DNA from: Adineta ricciae
Lineage: Eukaryota; Rotifera; Eurotatoria; Adinetida; Adinetidae
Direction of reading: 5' to 3'
Assembly (NCBI GenBank): GCA_905250025.1
Contig: CAJNOJ010000171.1
Coordinates: 62,001-126,000 of the forward strand
Length of the DNA stretch: 64,000 bases
Part shown: piece after piece, positions 1-11,912 of the stretch
How positions within the stretch are numbered: position 1 is the stretch's first letter
Layout of the letters: each line of letters opens with the position of its first letter
Made by a program: the position numbers and the translations under genes
The notes under the pieces: generated by a model
Seen by the model: only the letters and a program-made list of their open reading frames with translations
Told to the model about the DNA's origin: nothing
The model's database searches: none

Positions 1-429
1 GCTCCATCGACGACGAGCAATAGTCTGAGAACTGCATAAGTAACGATCAGTGGATGCAAAAATGATGTTATAACGAGCACTAGCCATTGAAACATAATAT
101 ATATAGAAACGGAGCTTACAGAACCATGCAGGAGCAGAATTAACTTGAACACCATAACCATATTGAATCATTCGTGTAAAAGCGGCAAAATTGAAGATAA
201 ATAGCTGGGAAAAACTTGAAGCAATGAAATACATCGCACAAGGACTCTTGCGAAATATCGATTGATGAAAAACGATACAGGTACAAATTGCTCCGATGTT
301 ACCAACGATCCATGCAAAACAATCCAGATATTGTGAAAAATTTTTAATCAAAAGATTCAACAACACGACCAATTGAGTTTGATCGACTGCAGGAACAACC
401 GTAGTAATGATTATTGTAATGTTATTCAT
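1..429 (-). CDS. Rhodopsin-like 7TM receptor, N-terminal part (cut by window edge)
   Basis: The frame is open from the ATG at 429 to the window edge (143 codons, no stop), so only the start of the protein is present. It reads as a rhodopsin-class G-protein-coupled receptor. An extracellular N-terminus is followed by TM1 (about residues 36-56), a basic loop (RKSP), TM2 (67-88), a TM3-start cysteine (C104) and TM3 ending in the DRY motif (residues 128-130), then a basic second intracellular loop. DRY is the G-protein-coupling switch of class A receptors. The ligand is unknown; peptide (FMRFamide-like) receptors of rotifers look like this, but that is inference. The fragment at 47600-47890 carries the same DRYL(C/H)SS loop and belongs to the same subfamily. 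Confidence 0.75.
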   Translation of the reverse strand, partial: MNNITIIITTVVPAVDQTQLVVLLNLLIKNFSQYLDCFAWIVGNIGAICTCIVFHQSIFRKSPCAMYFIASSFSQLFIFNFAAFTRMIQYGYGVQVNSAPAWFCKLRFYIYYVSMASARYNIIFASTDRYLCSSQTIARRRWS

Positions 430-1299
430 ATTGTAATTCTGAAAAAGCTATTTTAGAACTAACTTTGCAATTTCTTTTGGATGAAACAGCAAAAAATGAT
501 AATGAGCCCGTCGGTATACGTAGTTAATGGATGGAACTCAACAAAACAAATTTTCTGTCTAGTCGAGCGAGGATAATCAGAGGAAAAGTCAGCAGCGCTT
601 TCATTGAAGATAAAGTCACGATGTTTTCAGTAGATTTTGTCATTTAGCTTTTCAGTGTGCGCCAAAAATGTGAAAAGAAAACGGGTTAGTGAAGCCAGTT
701 AAATTAATTGAAAATTCTGCTTCAATATTCTTAAAATATCTTCACCAACTTTCAATACTAGTTCATCAAATTAGAGGAGATGATAACCAAAGATGGTGGA
801 TTCCGAACTAGATCATAATATACTCAACATTTATACAAGAAATGAAAATAAATCTATGAGGAAGAAATTCCTGCATGAAATAGACTTTTAAAGTGTCGTA
901 TAAAGGATTCACACGTCTGATTAACAACAAAAAGCTTTATTTCAGTCAAGCGAAAACAGCTGCGTAAAATTGTTAGAGTCGATTTCACTTCGAATGGCTT
1001 TATATGTTAAAATATCTTTTCTCGGAAGAAACACATCAAAACGCGAAGTTGTATACGGAAATTTTCTAATACCGAATTCGGTCACACTCGTTGGAACGAC
1101 AAAAACTTTAATACATTGAATGAATTTACACAGAGAGTTTTTTAGACATCGATTTCACTATTTTTCACCATTCTTAAATGTAGGCTATTCTTTAATGTCT
1201 CGAAATGTTTGTTAAGAGAACGGCATGATCATGGTCATTACGTCTTTGAAATATAAAGAATAGCGTGTTTTTTAAGCATATTAAAAATCAAGGCACAGC
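430..1299. other. No gene recognised
   Basis: AT-rich spacer between the receptor and the decayed locus. All frames are broken and I see no family signature, tRNA or tandem repeat. It should hold the 5' region of the receptor gene to its left. Confidence 0.5.
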
Positions 1300-3600
1300 C
1301 ATACGGAATATTAATGTCAATCCTCCATACAGACTCAACACAATGGTAATCACTTCTATAACGGATTTTCGTTCTGACACAGAATAACTACACTTCGATC
1401 GTACAAGTAAGACCATGTTGATCGAAAGAGTGATTCTACTGGATTACAGCCGAGAACAAAACCAGGTACAATACTGTCATTGGCGTACACCGGCTCACCG
1501 CAAGCCGAAGACGTACCGCATGAGCAGTTAAGAAACGGTAATTTGATGGATCTGTTTGTTGCCGTGCCATATAATACCAGTTCGAAAAGAAAATATTGAT
1601 CAATCGATTTGCTTGTAGACCTCCGCGTAGAACATTCAAGACAGAGTGAAAATGATTTTGATTCCACTCTTTAATATGACCGACAGCCAACGTGGTTTGT
1701 GAGTTGAGTTCATTCTCAGATATAACTTGGATTCTACTGAATAATGTCGAAAGTAAAAATATCGAATTTAAAAAGATCGAAAATAAAAAATATCGAATGC
1801 GCCAATTATACAAACATCGAAAGATGAACAAGTTGAGAATGATTTCGTTTGAGAAAGGCATTGATCTTCACCCTCACCCGCAATCTTACACATCTATCTG
1901 CACTCTCATTTTTGTTTTCGATGGTTTGATTTTCGATATTTTTGCTTTCGACATTTTAACATTTCGATCAATTTCAGGTTAACCAAGCAACATCAGTTGA
2001 GCATGTGTCGAGATTTGTAATACGTGAACAATTGAAGAATCGAGTGGTCCTGTACGAATACTTCCATCAGAAGCGATCTTCATATCGAAATAAGTATACA
2101 ATCTAGGAACTGCATACGACGTTGAAGAAAGTTGAAGCACATCCTGCAGCGCATGGCTCATGTATGTACTGAAAAATACATATTTAGTGATCGTTTCGCG
2201 ATTTGCTCTATTGTTGAATCTATCTTCAGGAGTCAGTGTGTTGACGGGGAATACATCGGCTTGGTAGAAATTGTCAGAATCACGAACGTATGCTTGGACT
2301 AACTGACAGATGAGAGAAATGTGTAGAAAATATTATCCACTCGTGGTCATAAAATCATATTGACATATATTGTCTTTGTCGAAAGTACTCGACCGAATAA
2401 AGAAAGAGCGCGAAATGAATTCATTTGAACAGATCTGATGATACGTCACCTTTACCTTCATGATATCGCTACACGTAATTCTGGCACTGGAGGAACAAGG
2501 ACAATTGAGTATATCAGAATATTTGTAGCAGAGATCCTGATATTTATCTTGTGATGGATTGTTGACAGCATTAGTTTTCTCGGTAGAGAATAGATTGATG
2601 TAGAAGGCAAGAAACACAGTTGTGACTACTAGTAGAAGAGTATACAGACGAGTCATTTTTCGCTCTCGATCAACCAACAATGCATCATTTGAATTTGAGC
2701 TGAACAGATCAATTAATAAGGTTTTTTTCCAATAAGTTTCCTTTGCGAGTGAGGTGTAAAAGCACCAGATGATTCTAAGGCATACCGTGAATGTGATATG
2801 GTGTTTATAGGTTTTCAATGAGTTGCTTTCAGCAGCTCACATGAGGGAATTACGGATGTTGTTGCGGTCAATACGATACAAGGTTTCGAGTGAAATTTGT
2901 TCCAGAATTTCATTAACTGTTTGACAAAAATTGGAATAAAAAGGTGAAGTGCTCTGTTCAGACCACTGAGGACACCAATGATCGTTGTGACAATAGTCAG
3001 TGCTGAGCTACGATATTCATAAGAACACACGCATACTCTAGGAGCACATTGCATGTAATACTCTGCATGAGAGAAGTTATAAGAGAGTATTTCTGTCAAC
3101 GACTGATTGGCTACATTAGCAATAGTACCTTGTGGGGTAAATCTGCTGGGTAAAGTCGTTTTCGATGGTTGAAATATGAAACTATTTGGAACAAACAATT
3201 GAAGACATGATGCATTGTAATAACACTCGAGTGTCGAAGCAAGTAGTCCACTGTGTATGGATAACATTCTATTTGCATACCTTGTATAAATGTACCACCG
3301 TCATCGTTGGAAAGTATATTGATCGTTCTTGATAGTATACTAGAATAAATAGTACCCAGGTACCAGACATAAGACCGTCGGCAAGCATTCGATATGCGTT
3401 GAAGGTCAATGTAGGCTTGACTGAAGTGCTAGTAGACATATAAATCATGCTATTCGTGCTAAGCGCACTCACTCTCATATCAACAGATTCCGGTACTGTT
3501 TTGACAGAGACTATGAAAATATTGAGAGTATTATTTATTTCAGTATAAACATCTTTTTGGCTGATTTCACAAAGGAATCAAAGATCTTGAACATAAATGC
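1300..3600 (-). pseudogene. Decayed tandem cysteine-rich ectodomain membrane protein
   Basis: Pieces of at least two units of the family represented intact at 41074-45969. Reading leftward there is a unit-1 middle part near 3600-3270. Next comes a unit-1 end at 3267-2815 with the STLECYYNASC motif, the C-x-P-x-x-C box and a membrane segment. The unit-2 start at 2660-2333 has a membrane anchor followed by LNCPCSS and HQICSNEF. Unit-2 middle and end parts follow (2330-1979; about 1740-1356 with NCSCGTSSAC and GCNPVES), and the last membrane segment lies near 1340-1300. Two frame changes break it: near 3255, between GMQIECYP and the STLEC box, and near 1545, just before the CSCG box. Part of the region before the final membrane segment is missing. 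I read it as a pseudogene; a sequencing error would have to occur twice to explain it otherwise. Confidence 0.75.
1744..1955. repeat. Short inverted-repeat element (MITE-like) in an intron
   Basis: Arms rich in TCGAAA/ATATCGAA motifs face each other: TGTCGAAAGTAAAAATATCG begins near 1745 and its near-exact inverse ends near 1952 (one T/C difference in about 20 bases). Further ATCGAAA copies lie inside both arms. The insert sits where an intron of the decayed gene on the minus strand is expected (donor-like GT after TTGCTTG near 1980, acceptor-like TTATTCAG near 1740). A small non-autonomous DNA element is the simplest reading; no transposase or clear target duplication is visible. Confidence 0.45.
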
Positions 3601-4480
3601 TTATGACTCTGCGTGTATTCATTGACCACAGATAAGAAATATTACTTGTGAAACAGGCCGTTATCCATGCATTTGTAATAAGTGAACTGGAACATATCTT
3701 TTAAAAGTACATTTTTCTACTATAGACTCAAACAAGAGACATCTTTAGGGAAAGATATTGTTTAGTATGCAATCTATAAAGGTTAAAAGGATAGATCGAT
3801 TAAAGTTTTCATGCATGTACTGATAACAGACAGTGAACTATTATATAGAGAACAATATTTTTCGAAGGACGAAATCGAATCCCTTCCAATTCTCAGGCAT
3901 ACCTGATGAAGTGCGACATTAATTAAGCAACTCTATCGCTAAGCCTTTTTCTCCTATCTAAAACTTACATTGGAAACTCAACCACAAATGTGATAATTAT
4001 TTCAGTTTGTATTTAGCGCTGAATTTTTGTTTCTCTTAACATCTGATTTCCCATACTTTCAATTTCTTCTGAATGGTAGGATATAATAATTGCTTTCTTT
4101 TTGCACTTTTATATACGTTCATACGATGGATGTCCAACTTTATCAAATACGTAATACATCAATTCTCTGTACAGATAATTAACAATTTTCCTGGATGATT
4201 TCATTTCGTCAATAAATACACTTTTAGTATAATTTTTCACTATCGGTACCTCGAATCACTGCGTTTGTGCTAATAATATAAGCGTGAACATTTCTTCGCC
4301 AAAATATCAAGTTCTTTTAGAATCCTACAAACATTTGCTTTCATATTCATATCCTGTGTACAGTTTCAAAAGAGCGCCAGATTTACTTCCGTAATCTCCC
4401 ATATCACAAACAGTATCACCAATTATCAAGAACTTTTTAAAGTCATCTAACACTATGATCAGAAACTCAAATGACACAGT
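3601..4480. other. No gene recognised
   Basis: Spacer without a convincing coding frame on either strand. More decayed sequence of the neighbouring ectodomain locus may extend into its left end, but I cannot align it. Confidence 0.4.
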
Positions 4481-5627
4481 TTATGCTTGTTCTTCTTTGA
4501 CATCTATGACAGCGACTTTCGGTCGCTTTCTACACGAACCGCACATTAATACTGGCGGCTTTCCAAATTGTGGCAAAACTTTTGGTTGAACGCGAGTTTT
4601 GCCTGCTGCAATACCGTACTGTCCACTTGATGGAAGAAACCAAAACCAATGATCATCACGTAAACAAGCGAATATATAGTAACACGCACCAACAAAATAA
4701 ACAATATCTCCATAGGTATACAAATAATTGTTACCATATTGCGTTGGATCAACGTTGATTTGAATATTGTATGTCATATAAATGAATGACGAGATCGTTG
4801 TTGCTAAGAATCCAATCACATCAGGATCATCTAGTGTAAAACCACGGCCAAGTGTTCGTGTATAAGTCATATACCAAGACATTATCCTACCAAACAGATT
4901 GAATTCGTTTTGGATTGTTATAAGTAAATTTTCGAACGAGTCTTAAACAGATACTTACCATCCGAATGAAGCAACTAACTCGACAGTTGCTGCTGTCATT
5001 TCAATTTTATGAATTGCCAAAGTGTAATAACCTCCATATGTATCTTCTCTTGGATACCAAGCAGCTGACCATATATATAATGCTGCTTCTATATGATTCA
5101 AATATTCTGGTATCATAATGATATCTCGCCATGATCGATTATCCCATGCCCACCAATATAAAAAGGCTGATGCAAGATGAACAACGCCCAAACCTTGATG
5201 GGAAAAACAAACAATGCTTCCAAACAGAAATACTTTGTCAAACTCTACCGAGATACATCTTATTTGTCACATCATTTGGTGTTATAGGATCGTCAAGACT
5301 GACACCGGTTGCCGGACAAGAATTATCAGTGCCGGCTGTTCCATTAACAACCGGATTGAAGTCAATTACAAGAATTCCGATAGCATAACCAAAATAAATT
5401 AAATTAGCAAGCATATAACGATTGCGTATCGTCTTTTTGAAGCATATGGGCACTCGTGTTCGTATTTGTTTCCATCGCAAAGCTTCCCAGATATTATTAA
5501 ATGCTTCAATTTCATTGAATGGCGCTGTGGGATCACCTGTACATTGATCGTCTATATTTTCATCGCCATGTGACTCTTTACCTTGCATCGTCAATTGAAT
5601 GTATCCAACTTTGTACACGAAAATCAA
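4481..5627 (-). CDS. Multi-pass membrane protein of unknown function (339 aa, 3 exons)
   Basis: Exons 5627-5249, 5193-4959 and 4886-4481 join to 1020 nt with clean GT-AG introns of 55 and 72 bp. The junctions restore YLGLGVVHLA and FGWIMSWYM. The protein has an acidic, soluble N-terminus with an FNNIWEALRWKQIRTRVP stretch. It then has about six hydrophobic segments rich in Trp and Tyr, with a Cys-containing lumenal loop after the first, and ends in a basic CGSCRKRPK cytosolic tail. I do not recognise a named family; related uncharacterised proteins probably exist in other rotifers. The spacing of aromatic membrane segments suggests a channel- or sensor-like membrane protein, but no active-site motif supports that. 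Splice joins are well supported; function is unknown. Confidence 0.85.
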
Positions 5628-6015
5628 CGTCCTTCGAATAACAAAATTATGTAAGGTTTCTCTCTTCTATCGCACGATTGTGTTATTCGCTGTTTATTTT
5701 ACAATGTACTTTTTCGAATGACATCCCGAGAGAAGTCAAAATAATGATCATTCTTTCTCTACGAAGTTTCATTTATACTGACATGAAACACATTAATATT
5801 ATTTCATGTAGAAAAGGTAAGAGTTACATTCTGTACATATTGTGATGTTATTTTCATAACGACGCACATGACTTTGAAAAGACATATACAAACAATATTT
5901 TTTGATCACTCTACGCGTATTTCTCAATAAGCGTTTCTCACAAAAGACACTTTAAATATAAACAAGATTTACCGGCATCTACAATTTTACATTTATTATC
6001 GTATCTCTGTCGAAT
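5628..6015. other. Intergenic spacer
   Basis: Short AT-rich gap between two minus-strand genes. It holds the upstream region of the multi-pass protein gene and the 3' end of the apple-like gene. No further feature seen. Confidence 0.6.
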
Positions 6016-7066
6016 TTAAGCAATTGAAGTGATGAACACGCTATTTGCTTCTGAACTTTTCACAGCTAATAGAAATCGAAGCGTGTAGACATGTCCACTG
6101 AGTGTCGAGACAGATTGAAGTAGAAAAATGTATGTTGGTGGATCACATTCACCATAGTAACACGGTGTTGACGAACCTGAACCACAACTATTCGTCACTC
6201 CAGATGTGTTACGCGTTGCGGGTCCAGAACAATTCATTGAACATAACTATCAACAAATAAACTCCGTATATTATTTGTTGGTATATGGTTCTATGATAAG
6301 AAAATACCTCAGTCCAGTTTGTCAAATTACTTGTGGAGAAATTTCCATTTAATATCAGCTCGTCACCGTTCGCATTACGAACAGACACATCATCAAGATA
6401 CCAACCTTTATTATGATGAGCTGAGAAGGAGAAAAGAATCTTAGTAGTAGATGACGGTGCTTGAAAAGAAAATGTATAATTTTCGTAATTGCTTGACCGA
6501 CTTTGACCAGAAAAGTTGGCTAAAATACTTCCTCCAGAAACTGTAGTAGAGCATGTTGATCCTAAAGCTTAACATGAAAGAAATTGATAAATAAAAAACG
6601 CAACAGAAATAGAGAGAGCAAACCTAGAATACTGGTTATTGTCGATAATACACTTGTGCTTGTACTTGTAACAACTAGAATTTAGAATTTGCAAAAAAAT
6701 AATCCAACTTCTTTGGTACATATAGTGATATCCTCGAGTAAATGATTATTTATCAAAATATATCGTACCTGACTGAAATGATGCATTGGTTGGACGAAAA
6801 ATAACAGTTGAATAGTTATTCGATATTAGCATCGCTGATGATATGGGATAAGCATCGAACAATTCACAACGACTTTCATTTATAAAAACGTTGATTAACA
6901 TAATTGATGATAAGTTCCCTCCGAATGCATAACAAATACACTCAGTACGACTTTTATTTAATAATACTGCTGAAATATTATTTGTCATATATATACGATT
7001 ATTTAAGACACCAATTTGAAACAAATCTACCGATTGTATTAACAGAAATACCCACAAGGCAATCAT
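6016..7066 (-). CDS. Secreted apple-like / carbohydrate-binding-like protein (279 aa, 4 exons)
   Basis: Exons 7066-6769, 6674-6624, 6567-6308 and 6246-6016 total 840 nt with GT-AG introns of 55-95 bp. A short signal peptide (MIALWVFLLIQSV) is followed by a cysteine-bearing N-terminal domain of about 85 residues with ECICYAF and ESRCELFDAYP, resembling PAN/apple modules that bind protein or sugar. The 51-bp second exon encodes a Thr/Ser linker (VVTSTSTSVLSTITS). The C-terminal domain has GWYLDDVSVRN and NGNFSTSNLTNWTE, the strand pattern of galactose-binding or CBM4/9-like jelly rolls, plus several cysteines. It is therefore probably an exported adhesive or recognition protein. Domain names are from motif recall and need a profile search; the exon structure is solid. 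Confidence 0.8.
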
Positions 7067-8271
7067 ATTATCAACTTCTTCTCTAAAATATAAAAATGAG
7101 TAGCATGTGAATAGACAGCACAGGATGGGCGAAAGGTAATCTAAAAAAGATTTTTATTTTTCTATTGTTAGATTACTTTTGGTCGATCCTATATATATAT
7201 GGGTAACTCAAAAGTGGCTACGGACATCTTTAATGATGTTTGAAATAGAAAGAATACATTAGATATTAATCGATGTCTACATCCGATCAAACGACAACGT
7301 TCATTCAATAGAAAGAATGTTTGACAACAAATCTTCTGAGAGTGTCAGTTGATTGTTCTATAGACTGGAAACCGTTAAAATAGATTTTCAAAAACATTTG
7401 TGAACATCTAACATACCGATACTTCTTCAGATTAACGACACTGCAGCACCGATATTCTTTGATGCTCTTACCCTCACTTTGATCTGCGGGTGAAATGTCG
7501 ACCAATGGCGTCGTCAATCTAAAGAAAAATTCAACCGCGTTAAAACTGGATGTCATGTTTTCATTTGTAGAACGCGCATCAATCAACTTATTTTTAAATT
7601 TACTTTTAGGAGAAATCATGAATTCGGACGTGACAAAGAAGCGATAGGAAACAATAATAAAATATATTTGTGTTTCAACTGAGTATGACCTATAGTTCTT
7701 CTCACAATAGAATCAACAACATCCGGATTCTATGATAAGCGACGAGAAATATGTGTCTCTTCCTAGAGTTTCAAAAATAACTATTGACTGGAAATATAAA
7801 CCAGCATAGTAACAGGGGACATTGCATGAGGCGAATACATTAAAGAGCGATTAGCTTTGATTGTGCATTAGAAAATTTTCAAAAGACGTACATCTAAAGA
7901 AAAAATATAAATAAATTAATATCATTGACTTGAAAAAGATCTGACCAAAGAGAGTAAGTACACATGCCTTAATTTTGAATATTTTTAACGCAAATACTTC
8001 AGAAATATTGCTGTACATATAAAAATCATAGAGAGAATATCTTGCAATCTACAAAGCAGTGCATTTCTCTGCTGTTCAGGATACATAGGTGTGTATCGAG
8101 TTCACTGAAAAAGATGACCAATTAGATTATAAGTGATTCGATCCCAAAAGTACGAACAAAATTCATTCATGAAACCTTAGAATGAATGATTTGGTTAGAT
8201 CATTTTTGAACTGTTCTATGTATATGTGAAAGGATGATCGCGGTTACATGATTAATGAACGACACTCTTCG
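7067..8271. other. No confident gene; possible decayed sequence
   Basis: A minus-strand frame at 7619-7305 encodes 104 residues without a recognisable domain, and I do not call it a gene. The rest is interrupted in all frames. Confidence 0.4.
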
Positions 8272-8625
8272 TTAGCTGATTTTTGACGATATTTCATGGG
8301 ATGAACACACCTTCACTTTCAGAATATCACCATTCGACTTTTTTAAGGATTGACATACGAATATATCATTCAACATGCTTGAGAAAACGTAATTCAATAA
8401 GTTATCTTTGTGTATTCGATCATCATGAACCAATGTGACCGAAGGGTAAAAAGAACATGATTTGTTTCTGAGTTTGTATTTTAGAATATATACGAAGAAA
8501 TGTACAAAGGAAACATATACAACATACATAAGAGTAATTGTAACAATTTCATTCTTTGAATAAATCGGTTCGAAATGAGAATAATCCCGTGTCGTATAAC
8601 ACGGGAATATATAATTAGATTCCAT
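8272..8625 (-). pseudogene. Possible remnant of the cysteine-rich ectodomain family
   Basis: A 117-residue frame holds one membrane segment (about residues 28-52), then FYPSVTL, then DILKVKVCSS. The order recalls the start of a family unit (anchor, linker, CPC box, HxxCSS); the copy at 2333-2818 has DIMKVKVTYHQICS. The CPC box itself is lost and no other exon is visible, so this is at best a degraded fragment. Confidence 0.3.
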
Positions 8626-8712
8626 AGTGTCAGCAGTTACTTATTATCATTCAGAAAGAAAGATAATTATGTATGAAGCCAGATTTCATTAATTTATTCA
8701 TTGACATAATCG

Positions 8713-9687
8713 TTATTGTTGAGGATTAATGGGCGGATGACATGGTGATCTGTCTATTATGCAACAGAACTTTTTTCTCATTTGTTTGCGTAGAGCAGGA
8801 AATTGACATAATGATGCGAAAGGAAAGAACAGAATAACTGAATAACTCAGGAAATAGAACCAAAGTTTTGGTTGAAGACTGATGTCCCAGTGCAAACCAC
8901 AATACTGAGCAATGTAGATGATATACAAAGGTAAATTCAAAGGAATGTTAATTCCTGAAATCAACAATAGCTGAATGATCATACGCCGTTGTTTTCGCCA
9001 TTGAATTGACTGACGGAGACGCCGTTTTTGCCATTGAACACGCACAAGAAGACCAGTACTAACAATACTTTCTAAGATAACTGGAACACAATAATGAACA
9101 ACCGTTTCCCACGTATTAAGAAAATCATTCCATTCAAGACATGGATAAACACCACAATATAAAGCGGAATAATTGTAAACATTGTCACAGGGTAGAATGA
9201 AAATACCAATAATGTAGAAGAGAAAAATATATGTTATGATAAAAAATAAAGGAAAGTAATGGAAAAGGAAGCGTCCTCGTCGATTAGCTACCCATCGATC
9301 ATGAAAGATCAAAATATGTCGTTCGATAGCTAACCAAGTCAACAGATTAATTCCTAAAGCGTAAAATCCATTATCTGCAAACATCCAAAAAAGGCATACG
9401 ATGGGCTCCGAGGGCTGTACAACACCATTATGAAGAACAGAGAGATACAGACCAGCGTCCAATAGTTGAATGGGTAAATTGGCGATTAATAAGACAAGAA
9501 TAGTGTGAGTGTACAATGCATGACGTTGAGTACGGTCATTTAGGATATGGAAAAGCAAACAAAAACTACAGAGAAGTGAAGGAACATCGAAGAGTAGTAT
9601 AAGCCAAAATCGTATTGAACGTGGTAAGGAAATTTCCGGACTAATATCCCAATCATCAGTACTGTTTGAACTGGTGATATTTGACAT
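8713..9687 (-). CDS. Divergent 7TM receptor (324 aa, single exon)
   Basis: An intronless frame starts MSNITSSNSTDDW, giving an extracellular N-terminus with three possible N-glycosylation sites. Seven hydrophobic segments follow: about residues 27-50, 60-84, 101-122, 143-165, 190-212, 238-260 and 272-295. The TM3 end carries IERHILIF in place of DRY, a basic loop (RRLRQSIQWRKQRRM) precedes TM6, and paired cysteines (C98 region and the CGVYPC loop) could form the usual disulphide. It closely matches the receptor at 20490-21455 in layout, including ERH and the QW/EW-basic loop, so both belong to one expanded subfamily. Ligand and coupling are unknown. Confidence 0.85.
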   Translation of the reverse strand: MSNITSSNSTDDWDISPEISLPRSIRFWLILLFDVPSLLCSFCLLFHILNDRTQRHALYTHTILVLLIANLPIQLLDAGLYLSVLHNGVVQPSEPIVCLFWMFADNGFYALGINLLTWLAIERHILIFHDRWVANRRGRFLFHYFPLFFIITYIFLFYIIGIFILPCDNVYNYSALYCGVYPCLEWNDFLNTWETVVHYCVPVILESIVSTGLLVRVQWQKRRLRQSIQWRKQRRMIIQLLLISGINIPLNLPLYIIYIAQYCGLHWDISLQPKLWFYFLSYSVILFFPFASLCQFPALRKQMRKKFCCIIDRSPCHPPINPQQ

Positions 9688-11014
9688 AATGACTCTACTG
9701 ACAAAACGAATGATCTACGGAGAGAAAGAAATAGAAGAATGAAGACGCGCAACGTTCTTTTTTCTAATTAGTTGAGAGAGGAAAGTTCTAGACATAAATT
9801 AATAAACAATTCAGCATAAGATAATGCTCGATAACCTTCTTCTCGTACTCAAGTGAAAGGAACTAAGAACAGTCACTTATTTTTGCTCCTTTGTTAAATA
9901 TAAATAGACACACTTTCAAAAAGTTCACCATATAGACTTTACATGCATAATAATTAGATTTAAGGATGTACAATCATCAACGTATAATCAGTAATCAACT
10001 GACACAATAATAACCCTTATTTTTCCTCTAAAATAAACACAGGATTACTGATCTGGTTGACCCATCGTCGTCAGCCGTAAATCCGTTTGTTGCATATTTC
10101 GTAACTAAATAAATTTTGACCTGTTATCAACATCAGACACGTGATATCGAATGGAAAATCTACTGTGACTGCTGAGAAGAGAATCAATCTTGGAGGTGTC
10201 AACCAACTTAGATTAATCGTAATGTTCCATTGATGCGTTTTCGGTTTTACGTATGAAAGAAAAGAAAAGGTTATTCTTCATCGATATTTTATTATTTCTT
10301 GATAGGATTCGATCTTCACTATAATACTTCGTTATCGTTTGAAAAGACATTTACAGTCTTCTGGTGATTAGTTCATCTAAAGTTTCTCATGAACGAGCGT
10401 GCGTCTTTTCAACGTGCTGATAGTTTAGTTATACCAGTGTGTCATCTACTTGAATGCAAGTTTTACTCTTCTACGATAATATTTGGCTATATACTCGAAT
10501 GTTCTCATTCGATTTCTTATCGCTTTTATTGTATGAATTTGAAAATATGTCACGTTTGCATTTGCTGGTGAGAAAGCGTGCTGCGCTATACTATTCAAAT
10601 AATCGTTTAGTGCTTTGTTTTTGCTCGTTTTCTTAGATTTTTTGCGTTTTGTTCTGTTGAAGTTTTCCAACTTGTTTAAGATACGTATTTGAAAAGTTAG
10701 TATTGCTTATGACAATGATCCTGAAGAATGAAAATGGCATATTCAGTATGAATACATCGGCGAAATGACTGTTAATCGTTAGTTCACGTGTGTTTTTTGT
10801 ATACCACTAATTTCATTAACTTCTTCTTTATGTCTATATATATGCCGACTTGATTACTCGAAAAGTCTCTAAGAGCTTGAATTTATCACAAAATAAAACT
10901 TCCCATAGTTTCATTCAAAAGATATTATTTTGTTAGATCCAAATCATTGTTTGACTGTTAACAAAAGAATCAGCTTTTAATTAATATCCTCAGAAAATTC
11001 CTGTTGACGATCAA
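9688..11014. other. No gene recognised
   Basis: AT-rich spacer. Short open frames on both strands between about 10390 and 10670 overlap each other and look like chance. Upstream sequences of the receptor at its left end are expected here. Confidence 0.5.
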
Positions 11015-11655
11015 GTAAAACGTGAGATGCTCAATTACTGTTCTGCTTATTATCGAAACGATAGGAAGGAGCTGAGAAATATTGAGTATTTTTGTCCTTC
11101 CTATATAGATGATGCATTGCAGCAATAATCATATGATTCAGTTTTGGATAATATTTGAACAGATTTTATTCTTGTTGATCGATCGGGAAACTTCACATTC
11201 TTTATTAACTCGTTATGAAGTTTATCACAACAGATATATCTGTTGGTTTTGGCTAAAAGGTCCTCAATTATCTTATCTATCTCGAATATAGTATCGACAA
11301 TGAGCACGAAAAATGGAAATATTTTGTTCAGCGTTTGAAAATGTCTCATATAGATAATCAATAGAAATTCTATACAAAAAAAAGATTATGCAGGATTGTC
11401 GAGATAAAACGTACCCTGATGAAAGGAATCCATTATTGGATATATATTCAATCATATCTTGTTTGGAATTCTGAATAATAATCATTACTTAGAAAGTCTT
11501 CTCTATCGCGGAAATATCAACTGAAATTCGAAACGAGAATCTTTCAAGAACATCTACATGTGACATCGTCATTATGGCTAATGTTTTGGAATATGAACGA
11601 ATATAATATAGCACTCGAATATCTCAATCGAGCTTTGAAAGTGTTGCCTGGATAA
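11015..11655 (+). pseudogene. Dead ART-TPR gene copy
   Basis: Two recognisable pieces of an ADP-ribosyltransferase/TPR protein remain in order. At 11015-11128 a frame reads REMLNYCSAYYRNDRKELRN, matching the region before the ART fold in the genes at 22797 (EMFNECQLYYKDN) and 28648 (ELITICKQQYRKNPKELKK); it ends in a stop. At about 11540-11655 a frame reads as one TPR repeat (NEYNIALEYLNRALKVLPG) and stops. The catalytic region between them is unreadable. This is a decayed third copy of the family. Confidence 0.6.
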
Positions 11656-11912
11656 TATTCGTCATTTCGATAATAACATGTTGAATTGTAAATCCTCATA
11701 GAACATCAGTTAATTGTTGTTTAATTTTCATACGAATATTGTAAAAGTCGTTAAAATTCATCAAATCATCTTTAATCTTTCTGTATGTAATTAAATCTGT
11801 CTACCTCTATCGAATAACACACAGATACGTATACTGATATCATAGGAAAGAAGAACTTGCCAATCATTTGTAGTCATATGTGGATCTCTCGACGAAAATC
11901 ATTTCTTGTTAC

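Noticed and set aside
5131-5402. Plus-strand frames opposite the three-exon membrane protein
   Set aside because: Shadows of the well-supported minus-strand exons.
7305-7619. 104-codon minus-strand frame
   Set aside because: Could not be aligned to the ectodomain family or anything else; left unannotated.
10389-10670. Three overlapping 60-74 codon frames on both strands
   Set aside because: No domain, no splice context, mutually exclusive; typical of chance frames in AT-rich DNA.
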